A stretch of 64,000 nucleotides of DNA. Source: Allodiplogaster sudhausi. Its lineage: Eukaryota; Nematoda; Chromadorea; Rhabditida; Diplogasteridae. The stretch covers positions 1,207,501-1,271,500 of the forward strand of contig CALZFC010000075.1 of NCBI GenBank assembly GCA_945643635.1, read 5' to 3'. Both the position numbers and the translations under genes were made by a program. The notes under the pieces are model-generated. The model did no database searches. It saw only the letters and a program-made list of their open reading frames with translations, and was not told where the DNA came from. This document shows, piece after piece, positions 33,836 through 45,655 of this stretch. Within the stretch, counting starts at the first letter, position 1. Each line of letters starts with the position of its first letter.

Positions 33836-34277
33836 GGCTTGGAGAAGGAAGAAGTGTAGAGGAGAGCAGAGAAGCACAGTCGGCAACTGATGGAATTGCT
33901 TCTGAAACGCGCCTTTTATATGAATTTGTCAGCATGAAATTTTGCATTTTCGCAAAGGTGCAGTCTAATATTCAAAACTCGTGATATTTCTCAAGTACAC
34001 AAAACAAGCTCAATGTTTTACATCTTTTAATATAAAATTAATATTGAAATTTCTATTATTTTGCACTCGATTTAGTTATGTACATGTAATGTGCAGAGCT
34101 CATTGAGATTTTTGATCTCAGTTCCGTGATATAATGAAAGATCCAAGAGCTTTGCATATTAGCTCGTTACATTTTAGCCAATATGAAAATTTCTTACCTG
34201 AGAAAATCCTATAAAAGCGGCCATCAGTCGTCAACTGTGCTCCTCTGCTCTCCTCTCCACTTCTCCTCCTCCAAGCC
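33836..34277. promoter_or_regulatory. Shared divergent promoter of MSP copies 1 and 2
   Basis: A 442-bp region separates the two start codons. TATA boxes face both ways: TATAAAAG on the minus strand (33913-33920) and TATAAAA at 34210-34216. Between them are a near-palindromic TGAGATTTTTGATCTCA at about 34101-34121 and GATATAATGAAAGATC. GATA-type sites are known in MSP promoters of other nematodes. The equivalent region in unit 2 is 42073-42532. Confidence 0.65.
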
Positions 34278-34918
34278 ATGGCTCAGTCGGTTCCTCCTGG
34301 CGACATCGCCACTCAGCCCAACTCCAAGGTCGTCTTCAACGCGCCCTACGACGACAAGCACACCTACCACATCAAGGTTGTGATATATCCAATCTTGCTA
34401 GCTTTCCCTCTCATCAATCCCTATGTTCTCCTCCTTCATATGTAATCTTTAAAATATTTAAATAAAACCTTTATTTCATTTACAAAAATGTATTGATTTC
34501 TTCCGATTTAGGTGATCAACAGCTCTGCTCGCCGCATTGGCTGGGCCTTCAAGACCACCAACATGAAGCGTCTCGGTGTGGACCCTGCCAGCGGTGTCCT
34601 CGACCCTAAGGAACCCGTCCTGGTCGCTGTCTCTTGTGACGCCTTCGCCTATGGCCAGGTCAAACGATGCATCAGTAATTATGCTGACTTATATGTTTTG
34701 GGCCGTTTTGTGATGTTTTTCTAATTCGATCTGATCAGTTAATCTTTTTCTAACACAAGCCAGAAAGAACACATTCGCAGGAGGACACCAACAACGACCG
34801 TATCACCATCGAGTGGACCAACACCCCGGACGGCGCCGCCAAGCAGTTCCGTCGCGAGTGGTTCCAGGGCGACGGCATGGTCCGCCGCAAGAACCTTCCC
34901 ATCGAGTACAACCCCTGA
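34278..34918 (+). CDS. msp: Major sperm protein, intact copy
   Basis: Three exons (34278-34376, 34512-34658 and 34781-34918) give 127 residues, the normal MSP length. It begins [17 protein letters not shown], contains [20 protein letters not shown] and [17 protein letters not shown], and ends [16 protein letters not shown]. This is the immunoglobulin-like MSP fold that polymerises in the sperm pseudopod and, in C. elegans, also signals oocyte maturation. Introns start GTTGTG and GTCAAA and end TTTAG and TTCGCAG. A TATA box lies 68 bp upstream of the ATG. It is the only one of four MSP copies in the window without a disabling lesion. Confidence 0.97.
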
Positions 34919-36374
34919 AGCCCCAATGACCACCATATCGCGTGAATAAAGACCTGCAATGTTTGTGTGTTTTGAAAATGTAACGAAAGAATATAGGATC
35001 TGTCAATAAATATGTATGTTGAAAGTGAGCGAAAGTAGCATTGATTGAACACTGATTTTCATTTGTCGAACGAGCGCTGTTATTCCCTCAAGGCGATTAT
35101 TTTCGAAACTCATAACAAATTCGCAATTGGAGGGTGCATACTTCAAACTATGTTATGCAAATTTATGGAACTTAGTATGCAGTTGGAATGCAGCAATTAA
35201 TTTATGAAATATACAAAAGAAATATTAAGTAGAACTCATTTGCCTGAACGTTGGATGAAATGTTTGAATTTAGAGGGTTATTCAATCTCGGGGGCAGAGA
35301 CCTAAACAATTTTTGATCGACACAGCTCAACACGCAGTGTACATAGATCTACATATATGTACAATGCAACTTATGGTTCATGGAGCAAAAGTTAGTTCGC
35401 TCTGGACGATAGCTATATAGTAGTCAGCCAGGGAAACAGTAGGTAGAAAGGTAGAAACCGAAAAAATTTTTTGACCCTCATGGTCCATGTAAGCCCGAAT
35501 TTCATCTTCGTTTTGCTTGATATTGCTTTATTTTAGATCATCTCTAACTAGACTTCCAAAAAGTCTGAAGACAAGAAAACAATCGTCATTGCATATTCTT
35601 TGCAAGCAGACAAGGGGAGAGAAATATTCTCAAGCACATTAGAGCGGATTGGTGTTGAAAAGGTAGTATATGTAGACTAATTCTGACTTTGCATGAATAC
35701 ACAACGATAACACAGTTGCGAACCTCTGAAAACCCTCTCCTTCCCTCGTCTTCTACATCGTATCGCAGAGAAGTGAACTACAATAGCAACGTCTTGCAAT
35801 TACAAAAGTAGTAATTCACATGTAATACAGATGTACGCGGTAGTAGTATTTATGGATGTGCTACCAGTAACTGCTTCCTCTATCTCGCAGTATAAATATT
35901 CGGGGAAAATCAGTGTGCATGCCCCATTAATAATCCAAGGCATATAAGTATTTTTACACCTGAAAGTAGCTTAAAATACTGAAAGTCAAATATCTGTCTC
36001 ATTTATTCTTCAATCATGGGGAGCAGCCATGTGTCCCCCCTCGTTTGGTCCCATCCGATAACACGATTCTAATACTACTGCAAATATTTATATATGTTTT
36101 TTTTTATTTCTGATCATACTCTTCTGCGTAGACTTACTTCTCGTTTGAATTCCTGTTCTCTTATGAATTCATTTCTATCCAGGAAGGAATAAAGCAAGCT
36201 ACTATTCGGCGGGCAACAAGTGTTCATTAGCATAGTATGTGAGGATATACTACATACATGCGTATAAATACAAGATGAATCGAAATACATGTTATTCTGT
36301 TTGGCAATCCGAATCAGATATAAGAGAGGAAAATAGAGAGAGAGAGAAAATGAGAAATGGCAATATCTTTCTGT

Positions 36375-36436
<62 letters not shown>

Positions 36437-36635
36437 GTCATCTGATATGACGACAATCAACAAGACTCTCCAGACTCAAATTTTTAAGTTATAGACTTGT
36501 AAATGTGGGTAATTGAATAGATTAAGATGTTTGTTTTGTTATTTAAAAAAATTGAAGATTTTGTTTTGCCACTCCTTTTCCAAGTCGGCGTACATATATG
36601 AAGGTCTTTTCAGCTGAACATCCAGAGCAGTTGAG
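34919..36635. other. Right flank of MSP unit 1 and intergenic sequence
   Basis: Up to about 35850 it is collinear with 43175-43580 plus 45193-45615 (unit 2), and it contains the empty site for fold-back element A at about 35340. A CT microsatellite occupies about 36380-36436. No gene seen. Confidence 0.8.
36378..36436. repeat. CT microsatellite
   Basis: Nearly pure CT dinucleotides upstream of the Srt receptor gene. Confidence 0.95.
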
Positions 36636-39600
36636 ATGGTGCGTATTGGACAGATTCAGCCGATATGGAATCTCTTCGATAACCCGCTCTATAATTGCAG
36701 GTATTTTATAATTTATTATTAATATATTGTTTTATACAATCTTTGTCAAGATTTCCATATTCTTTAAGTAAATATTTATGAATGATTCACAACTACGTTG
36801 GCTTTTAAGCTCCATGCGTCTTTTTTTGATTTCAGTGATCAAAAAACAAGTATGGAGCTTTAAATCCACCGTAGTATTTTGCTGCCTGCTTCTTTCCTAC
36901 AACACGATTTTTACTCGATTAATTGAGATCATTAGTTAACTAACTTCAGCGTTGTGGCCGAGCCGGGCCCAAAGTGGAGCGAGCTTCATGGCCGATCAGA
37001 CTGGGCCCTCGGCTGCGCAAGCATCGCCATCGGCGCGATCTCTGTCAGTCTGTATCTCGTCTGCTTGCCTGCTCTCTACGTACAGACGAAGACCAGCGCA
37101 TGCTACAAGGTTTTCAAATATAACTTTTGCGTTCTGTTGGTTCTCAAAAATAAAACTACTGCCAAATAAAGATAGCACGTTTGCACTTTGAATTCTTTAT
37201 CGCTCTATTGGTGCTCAGAAAAAAAAAGAAATAGTGCCAAATTAAGATAATGTTTGCACTGGCGATCATCGACACGTGCGCGGTGGCAGTCGCCGGAATC
37301 CTCACGGGAATCCTTCAAATACGCGGCGAAGTCTTCTGCTCGAACCCGCACGCCAACTATGTCTTCGGAGTCATTGCTATGGGTTTCCTTTTGCGCTTCA
37401 TAATGAGAATGAAGTATGTAGCTTTGTAGAGTGATTGACGCGAAAGAGGCACAGACGCCGAAAGTGGGCAGAACAACGGGCGAAAACGCTCATGTTTGAT
37501 TATTACACAATATCTTGAATAAACTATGATATGCAAATTATTAAATACAAGTGTCCTTTGAAAATCATAGCCAATATAGGTATGTTTGTATGAATACGTG
37601 CATATGAACATTGAATACTCGAGCTGTGCAAGAGACGGAGACTCTTTACAGGCCTGTGGTGCATGTCGTGCATGACTTGCCTCGTGCTCGCGCTCAATCG
37701 ACTGCTCGCTCTCACGCGGACAAGCACGGCGCTCTTCGCAGTCAGAGAGAGAAAATTTAATTCGACTGACTTCGAATTATAGCTGGCAAGCTATACCAAA
37801 TATTGATTAGCACCTGAACTACTTTTTTTTAACCTTTGAAGGGGAATCGCGCATGGCTCATCCTCATAGTGCCGGCTGTCTATGGAGTCTACGCTGGGTC
37901 AGTTCGTTGTTTTCTCTACTATGTCCTTCCAGTCACTTAACCTTTATCGCTAGACCTCGAGAACACAGCGTTTTGTCCCCAGTAGCTTGAGGAGCATCTG
38001 ATGTTTTACTAATCTACGGTTATATTCCGCGGGTTTGCACAAATTTACAGCCAATGTCCATCAGGTCTCTACCAAAGTAAAAGGAACTGATTTTTGAGTC
38101 GTTTTTTTCTCTAATTCCGTTTCACGGCCAATGACCCGACCCGGTGCTACTAGGCAAAACGCTGTGCGAGACAACGATCTCCTTCTTTTAGCTGTTTCAC
38201 TCCTGTTCCAACCTTCAACTCGTTCTATGGCGCCTATTTCTTCGATCCATTCATCCAAGCTCACGACAACTTGGAGGTCTCATCAGATACACACAACTGT
38301 TTATAGCTCTTTATTTAGAGCAATAAAGTTTACTAATTAAAACATTTTACTTTGTTTCCTAGACATTGCGCCGTGTACTTTTGCTGTTCAGTACGATAAT
38401 ATCACTGAACTCGTGAACAACTTTGGCGTCGTCATTGCCATCTGCGTTCTCTACGTCATCATCGGAGTCATACTTTGTTCGCAGCGGTACGTCAAATGGT
38501 AAACCTTTCACCCATTCACCCATTCACCCACCATTCACCCACTTTCACCCAAATGGTAAAATCGGAATGGATTTTAGCAGTTGGGTGAATGTGGGTGAAT
38601 GGTGCGTGAAAGGATTAATGTTGCTGATGACCGTAGCGGTCCGCCAAATTTTGACCCAACATAGTCGTATAAGAAATGTGGCTAAGCGAGATATAGCGCA
38701 GAAAATAATTAAGAAATTTAAGAAAAGGAAAGAGTTAAAAATATCCTATGAGATACTACCACTCTGAGGTTTCCTTCAAACGATCAATTAATTCTCCTCG
38801 TTGAGCTTCCAAAAATTTCTCTATTTTAGAAATTCAGCCAAAAATGCTCCACGTCATGCTCACTCTGCTTCGCACGCCGTTTGTTTAACTTCACTTATTT
38901 TTTTCAAGTTACTAATTGTAAGTTGTTCGTCTTCTACAGAAAAGCTTCCGATGAATACATCAAATATAGGAATGGATGCTTTGAAATTCCACGAATTTAC
39001 GCATATTCTGCATCTGTTTTTCATCATATGTTTTTATACAATTACCACGCATTTATCAAGCAAGGTAAAAAGAAGATTTTGTATCATCAATGTGCGTAAA
39101 AGAATTAAGAGAAGAAGACTCTAGACGTGGCATTTCTAGAGAATCAAGACTCTAGACGTGGCATTTCTTTTTCAAGTAGTTCTAATTGCAGATTTTCCTG
39201 CAAACATCTCTGATTTGCTTGACGAATCTCATCTCTGCTCTCATCTACTCCTACATGAATTTCTTCACAGTTACCCCTCAACTCATCCTCACCGCAGAAT
39301 TTCTTTGGTTACTAGGACATGGTGAGCGAGAGCTTATTACTGACGCAACGAACTGAACAACAATAACAATCAAATGAGTTTCTGTCAGCAACGACTATAT
39401 CGCACTAAAATTAATAATATTAATATAAATAATATGAACTGGAATGGCGCACTGAATTCATTTTTTTTTTATACAATTTGCCCGTTTAGCGTGCCCAGCA
39501 TTTATCTACATCATATTGAACAAAACTGTTCGCCGCAACATCCGGCGATACTTTTCCTTCGAGGTTCGTCGATGCAGCGCAGTTTCTTTGGAAAAAAATA

Positions 39601-39735
39601 TCCTTTATTTGTCCTCTATTTTCGGCTAATATTTTTTAGCAGAACTTCTCACGTCAAGCCGCGAAGGAACGTGCGAGTGTCACTGCAACGGTCGCCGTGC
39701 ACCCCGATCGATCTTGTCCAACTACAAGATTCTAA
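36636..39735 (+). CDS. Serpentine chemoreceptor, Srt class (7TM GPCR)
   Basis: Eleven exons in phase: 36636-36700, 36950-37109, 37247-37382, 37652-37740, 37842-37897, 38192-38298, 38363-38486, 38830-38878, 39192-39321, 39490-39563 and 39640-39735 (TAA). It starts with a short N-terminus ending NPLYNC, as in Srt receptors. Helices include WALGCASIAIGAISVSLYLV, IMFALAIIDTCAVAVAGIL, CMTCLVLALNRLLAL, WLILIVPAVYGVYAG, VVIAICVLYVIIGVIL, FLQTSLICLTNLISALIYSY and FLWLLGHGACPAFIYIILN. The ALNR and FIYIILNKTVRRNIR motifs are family hallmarks. A TTTTCAG 24 bp before the ATG could be a trans-splice acceptor. The sixth-exon donor (38298) is weak but is the only one that keeps phase with exon 7. It appears intact. 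The protein likely acts in chemosensory neuron membranes. Introns hold a MITE (37969-38167) and a TTCACCC hairpin. Confidence 0.9.
37969..38167. mobile_element. MITE with CACAGCGTTTTG termini, copy 1
   Basis: It starts CACAGCGTTTTGTCCCCAGTAG and ends CTACTAGGCAAAACGCTGTG, giving terminal inverted repeats of about 20 bp. It lies in an intron of the Srt gene. A second copy at 50827-51043 lies in an aldo-keto reductase intron. Internal sequence (AGGAGCATCTGATGTTTTACTAATCTACGG) is shared. Confidence 0.85.
38506..38611. repeat. TTCACCC hairpin, copy 1
   Basis: A left arm of repeated CATTCACCC words and a right arm of GGGTGAATG words form a hairpin around AAATGGTAAAATCGGAATGG. It starts just after the exon ending at 38486. 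A related hairpin is at 47988-48090. Confidence 0.8.
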
Positions 39736-41426
39736 AAAAAACATATTCACACTCGGATTCGTAATACACAGCAATTGCATTAGAGTTGTGACATAATATC
39801 CTATGAATAAACGAACAAATTTTCAACCGTTTATTTCCAATCTCAAAAATGTCAAGTGGATGCCGTCTCAATGAACAATGATCATTTATAATTTCAACAC
39901 AGCCGTCCGTGTGCCATTAATCAATCTTGCCTTTTTGTCATGGACATATTTCACGGTTCTTGGTCATATCCACACGTCACAACATTTTTTTTCATTGGTT
40001 TCCAACAAGTCATGCACATGTCAATTTGTTTCCGACCTGAACTGTACATAGAAAAATAGCAATATGCTTAAAGTGATTCAATGTGTTGACCTGAATCAAT
40101 TTATGTTTTCTGTAGCTGTGATAAGAGATTCTTTAGAAAGAAAAAAAACGATCTTGCGGCTACGCCTTGGTTGAATCACACAAAAGAACACTTTTCCGTG
40201 CAACTTTCCAGGTCGTCTAATCTGTTCATGATAAATCAGGTAAGAGAACGGGCAGATTTTGCTGTTTATATGGTCAATTGTTTTAAGGGGGTCTCGGACA
40301 AAAAACTTTATGCATTTTGGGAGACAAATGTTCGCAGCGATCAGGATTCGAACCTACACCGGCAGAGCCCATGTGATTTCGACTCAAACTCCTTCAAGAC
40401 TTCACATTGCTGCTATGTAATTCGATAGTCCCTAATGTCTCACTAGACAATGCAACTTGCTACAAAGAAGCACAGCACATTGTACGATGCAGTTTTTCTT
40501 CGAATTTGAAGTCTGACAACTTACCTTCAAAAACCCACACCAAATACATGATTGATTGAGAAAATAAATTGTGTTCAAGAGATATATTAAATAATTATTT
40601 TAAGCAAATTAGCTTACAATATAAAAAAAAATTCTCTCAACTTTAAGCCAGGCAGCAGTATCATAAACTTCGAGGTGTGATAGAAAACAGTTCAAAAACG
40701 ACCGACTAGAGAATTTAAATTTGTGTTATAGAGAAATATTAAATAATAAATTAAAGCAAATTAGCTTACATATTTAGAAATAAATCGGCTCTATAAAAGT
40801 AAAGTCATTCCAAAATTAAAGTCAAGCCACGCCTTTCAGCGAGCTTGATCTTCACAGGTACCTCACACTAAAGGTCCGTAGAAACCGATTGGGAGATTGT
40901 TTGGAACCGCTTCATCCCAACGCACCCGACATCGGCCTCCTTTTACAAATAACGCATTTTCTCTCACCGTTAAGCCAAGCAGCAATATTTATTTATCTCG
41001 TATATGCTCGTAACGGTCTGATAAACTCGCCCTTTTTGAGTAATGAAACATTTGCCAGTAACAAGTTAATTAGCAACTTTTTTAGCCTCGCTATTATAGA
41101 GAAAATAAGCAGTTTGCAAAAATTATCCACAACGGCAACTTCAAATTTGAACAGTAATTAACAAGAGTGGGACGCATAAAGTGAACACATCTATTGAACT
41201 GTATGTCGGTATCCAATGTTCGTATAGACCTACATAGTCTTTTTTATCGACTCACTCAGCTTTACGTGCAACGAACTTGTCCCTGCTTGAGAACTCTTCT
41301 TTGAATTCGCTCAATTTATCACACACAGCGCTTTTAATAATCACAAATTGGATTGTTATAACTTTTTGAGAATGCAAAGCTGGTAGTAAGGACTTTATTC
41401 ATGCGACACGGCTTAAGTAGGGAGCT
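39736..41426. other. Intergenic; left flank of MSP unit 2 and a tRNA relic
   Basis: No protein gene seen. The segment from about 40960 is homologous to 32680-33120. An imperfect internal duplication is visible (about 40560-40690 versus 40730-41000, sharing TTAAGCCA(G/A)GCAGCA). Confidence 0.6.
40333..40413 (-). tRNA. tRNA-Ser(CGA), probably a pseudogene
   Basis: On the minus strand the sequence runs from GCAGCAATG to ATCGCTGCG, 81 nt. It has a long variable arm (GGGCTCTGCC), a B box AGGTTCGAATCCT and a CGA anticodon in the loop AGTCGAAAT. The overall layout is that of a class II serine tRNA. The acceptor ends GCAGCAA and TCGCTGC pair with a mismatch. The D arm (TGAAGTCTTGAAGGAG) has lost the usual A-box consensus and the anticodon stem pairs imperfectly. 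It therefore looks like a decayed copy. Confidence 0.65.
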
Positions 41427-42072
41427 TCAGGGGTTGTACTCGATGGGGAGGTTCTTGCGGCGGACCATGCCGTCGCCCTGGAACCACTCGCGGCGGAACT
41501 GCTTGGCTGCGCCGTCCGGGGTGTTGGTCCACTCGATGGTGATGCGGTCGTTATTCGTGTCCTCCTGCGAAGGTGCTCTTTCTAGCTTGTGTTAGAAAAA
41601 AGATTAACTGATCAGATCGAATTAGAAAAACATCACAAAACAGCCCAAAACATTTAAGTCAGCATAATGACTGATGCTTCATTTGACCTGGCCATAGGCG
41701 AAGGCGTCACAGCGACCAGGACGGGTTCCTTTGGGTCGAGGACACCGCTGGCAGGGTCCACACCGAGACGCTTCATGTTGGTGGTCTTGAAGGCCCAGCC
41801 GATGCGGCGAGCAGAGGTGTTAACCACCTGAAATTATAAAAAAAATTACAACTGCTATTGTAGTTTAGAATTTCTCCAAATGAACAGAAGAGCTTGGTGT
41901 CTAAAGAAGTGAGAATCTAGATAAAGAATTTAATCATCAATTTGGAGAGGTGAGCAAGCTGAAGAATAGAAACCTTGATGTGGTAGGTGTGCTTGTCGTC
42001 GTAGGGCGCGTTGAAGACGACCTTGGCGTTGGGCTGAGTGACGATGTCGCCAGGAGGAACGGACTGTGCCAT
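41427..42072 (-). pseudogene. Major sperm protein copy 3, 7-bp deletion
   Basis: Exons: 41974-42072 ([17 protein letters not shown]), 41688-41827 and 41427-41564 (ending LPIEYNP). Exon 2 is 140 nt against 147 in the intact copy. The seven bases removed lie between two TGT words in the codons for VAVSCD, so everything after VAV is out of frame. Exon 3 itself is unbroken. The TATA box on the minus strand (42149-42156) is retained. It is divergent from copy 4, matching the arrangement in unit 1. Confidence 0.9.
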
Positions 42073-42532
42073 GACTTGGAGGAGGAGAAGTGGAGAGGAG
42101 AGCAGAGGAGCACAGTCGGCAAATGATGGAATTGCCTCTGAAACGCGCCTTTTATATGAATTCGTCGGAATGAAATTTTGAATTTTCGCAAAGGTGCAGC
42201 AAGGTAATATTCAAAATTCGTGATATTTCTTAAGTACACAAAATAAGTTCAATGTTTTACATCTTTTAATATAAAATTAATATTGAAATTTCTATTGTTT
42301 TGCACTAGATTTAATTATGTACACATAATGTGCAGCGCTCATTGAGATTTTTGATCTCAGTACCGTGATATAATGAAAGATCCAAGAGGTTTGCATATTA
42401 TCTCGTTGCATTTTAGCCAATATGAAAATTTCTTGCCTGAGAAAATCCAATAAAAGGGGCTTTTCAGTGGCGTTTCCATCAGTCATCGACTGTGCTTCTC
42501 TGCTCTCCTCTCCACTTCTCCTCCTCCAAGCC
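42073..42532. promoter_or_regulatory. Divergent promoter region of MSP copies 3 and 4
   Basis: It is collinear with 33836-34277, including the TGAGATTTTTGATCTCA palindrome (about 42340-42360). The plus-strand TATA box is altered to CAATAAAAG (about 42449-42457) where the intact gene has CTATAAAAG. Confidence 0.65.
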
Positions 42533-43174
42533 ATGGCTCAGTCTGTTCCTCCCGGCGACATCGTCACTCAGCCCAACTCCAAGGTCGTCTTCAACGCGCC
42601 CTACGACGACAAGCACACCTACCACATCAAGGTTGTGATATATCCAATCTAGCTAGCTTTCCATCTCATCAATCCCTATGTTCTCCTCCTTCATATGTAA
42701 TCTTTAAAATATTTAAATAAAACCTTTATTTCATTTACAAAAATGTATTGATTTCTTCCGATTTAGGTGATCAACAGCTCTGCTCGCCGCATTGGCTGGG
42801 CCTTCAAGACCACCAACATGAAGCGTCTCGGTGTGGACCCTGCCAGCGGTGTCCTCGACCCTAAGGAACCCGTCCAGGTCGCTGTCTCTTGTGACGCCTT
42901 CGCCTGTGGCCAGGTCAAACGATGCATCAGTAATTATGCTGACTTATATGTTTTAGGCCGTTTTGTGATGTTTTTCTAATTCGATCTGATCAGTTAATCT
43001 TTTTCCTAACACAAGCAAGAAAGAACACCTTCGCAGTAGGACACCAACAACGACCGCATCACCATCGAGTGGACCAACACCCCGGACGGCGCCGCCAAGC
43101 AGTTCCGTCGCGAGTGATTCCAGGGCGACGGCATGGTCCGCCGCAAGAACCTCCCCATCGAGTACAACCCCTGA
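42533..43174 (+). pseudogene. Major sperm protein copy 4, two stop codons
   Basis: Exons: 42533-42631, 42767-42913 and 43037-43174, with the same structure as the intact copy. Exon 3 begins TAG where the intact gene has GAG (43037-43039), and the Trp codon of the REWFQG motif is TGA (43115-43117). Missense changes include Leu to Gln before VAVSCD and Tyr to Cys in FAYGQ. The reading frame is otherwise preserved, so inactivation is recent. Confidence 0.95.
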
Positions 43175-43585
43175 AGCCCCAATGACCACCATATCGCATG
43201 AACAAAGACCTGCAATGTTTGTGTGTTTTGAAAATGTAACGAAAGAATATAGGATCTGGCAATAAATATGTTTGTTAATAAAGTGAGCGAAAGTAGTATT
43301 GATTGAACACTGATTTTCATTTGTCGAACGAGCGCTGTTATTCCCTCAAGGCGATTATTTTCGAAACTCATAACAAATTCGCAATTGGAGGGTGCATACG
43401 TTAAACTATGCTATGCAACTATATGCAAATTAGAATGCAGTTGGTATGCAGCAATTAATTTAAGCAATATGTAAAAGAAATATTAAGTGGAACTCAATTG
43501 CCCGAGCGTCAGATGAAAGGTTTGAATTTAGAGGGTTATTTTATCTCGGAGGCAGAGACAGCTCAACAAGCCGTGAACATACATA

Positions 43586-45192
43586 CAGTACCGTGCAAAA
43601 GTCTATTAACTTTTAGTTTTTCATTCATAACTTCCTTCAAAGTTAATGAAAGTCAATGAAAATTTCAGGGTTGCTTTTTAAGCTGTCAGACGTATAGTCA
43701 CAGAGTATTGGTTTCATTGATCTACTATAAAGGCAGAAAGAAAATCAATAACTCAAATCATCCGGGTTGCACATTTAGGCATGCCGAACTAAATGGGTTA
43801 TTTCTTTGATATTTGAGTAGATTGTATTGGATTAATGATTTAGTTGTATTCTATAACATCTCTGCGATAGGTTTTTTGTCTAATGGCTATTTAATCATAT
43901 GCTGTTACTGCCAGCCTTCAGTTCGCGATCCATGAACTCAGCCAGAGATGCAGACGGTTCAGAAGCATAAAATCGACCATTTACCACTATGCCTACAGCA
44001 ATAATGACTTCAAAATATTCACAACTCATCATTAGACTAATTCAGCTGGTTACATGAGCTGTGAAAATTAGGTGCTAACTATTTGTGCACATTTTGTATG
44101 CCACGGTCAACATTGATCCGCAGCGCAGACGTGCTAAAAGTGATGTTGTGTTGGTGTCCGTGTTTCAAAAGCGATTTTGCCTATCTAACATAATAGCTAA
44201 TAGGCTATTAAATCTTTAGAAGTCCTATTTCATCGCTGACTTCATGAACCCACCAGATATAGTAGATCGTTTGATTGTACCCCCGGCATAGAGTAGTACG
44301 GTGTATCGACGGCTGTCTGTTCTAGATCTACGGCTGTCTGTTCTAGATCTATCACAACTTTAAATTAGAAAATTGAGATTAAGACTATTGAGGAACATTG
44401 CTGTATCGGTTAAAGTGATTTATGTCTCGTTCAAAACATTTTCGGGTTTAGTTTCTTGCCTAAAATGTCACCGTACTACTCTATCCCAGGGGTACATTAA
44501 AACGATCTACTGTATCTTGTGGGTTCATGTAGTCAGCGATGAAATATTACTTCTAAAGATTTAACAGCCTATTAGCTTTTATTTTAGATAGGCAAAATCG
44601 CTTTTGAAACACGGACACCAACACAACATCACTTTTAGCACGTCTGCGCTGCGGACCAATGATGACAGTGGCGTACAAAATGTGCACAAATAATTAGCAC
44701 CTAATTTTCACAGCTCTTGTAACCAGCTGAATTAGTCTATTGATGAGTTGTGAATATTTTAAAATCATTATTGCTATAGGCATAGTGGTAAATGATCGAT
44801 TTTATGCTTCTGAACCGTCTGCATCTCTGGCTGAGTTAATGGATCGCGAACTGAAGGATGGCAGCATGTAACAGCATATGATTAAATAGCCATTAGACAA
44901 ACAACTTATCGTAGAGATGTTTTAGAATACAACTAAATCATTAATTCAATACAATCTACCCAAATAGCAAAGAAATAACCCATTTGTTTCGGCATGCCTA
45001 AATGTGCAACCCGGATGATTTGAGTTATTGATTTTTTTTTCTGCCTTTATAGTAGATCAATGAAACCAATATTCTGTGACTATACGTCTGATAGCATAAA
45101 AAAGCAACCCTGTAAATTTCATTGACTTTCATTAACTTTGAAGGAAGTTATAAATGAAAAACTAAAAGTTAATAGACTTTTGCACGGTACTG
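43586..45192. mobile_element. Fold-back Tc1-like element, family A, copy 2
   Basis: The ends CAGTACCGTGCAAAAGTC and GACTTTTGCACGGTACTG and the arm sequence match 454-2038. The flanks are TA on both sides (43584-43585 and 45193-45194). The right flank TACATAGATCTACATATATGTAC equals the uninterrupted sequence at about 35340 in MSP unit 1, which lacks the element. The internal spacer carries a small tandem duplication of ACGGCTGTCTGTTCTAGATCT. No transposase frame. Confidence 0.93.
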
Positions 45193-45655
45193 TACATAGA
45201 TCTACATATATGTACAATGCTATGGTTCATGGAGCAAAAAGTTAGTTCGCTCTGGACGATGACTACATAGTAGTCAACCAGGGAAGCAGTACGAAGTGCC
45301 CAGGCAGAAGGCGAAACTCACTCTGGCCCTCAGGGTCCTTGTAAACCCGAAAAAAAATTTTTCGTTGCATATTGCTTTATTTGTACATCATCTCTAACTA
45401 GACTTCAAAAAGGTCTGAAGACAAGAAAAACAATCGTCTTCTCATATTCATATTCTTTGTAAACCGACAAGGAGAGAGAAATATTCTCTAACATCCTAGA
45501 ACGGATGGGTTTTGAAAAGATAGTATATGTAGACTAATTCTGCCTTTGCATGGATAACGATAAGACGCGTCAAAGTAATAATTCACATGTAATACAAATG
45601 TACGCGGTTGCAGTAACGATATTGGAAGCATCCAGCGAGTGAGCGAAGAGCGCAC

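Noticed and set aside
37357..37727. Minus-strand frames overlapping the Srt gene
   Set aside because: They lie antisense to clear Srt exons and show no splice signals or recognisable motifs.
38881..39099. Frame KASDEYIKYRNGCFEIPRIYAYSASVF as an extra Srt exon
   Set aside because: The exon at 38830-38878 links its neighbours in exact phase, and the extra frame does not fit the Srt helix order.
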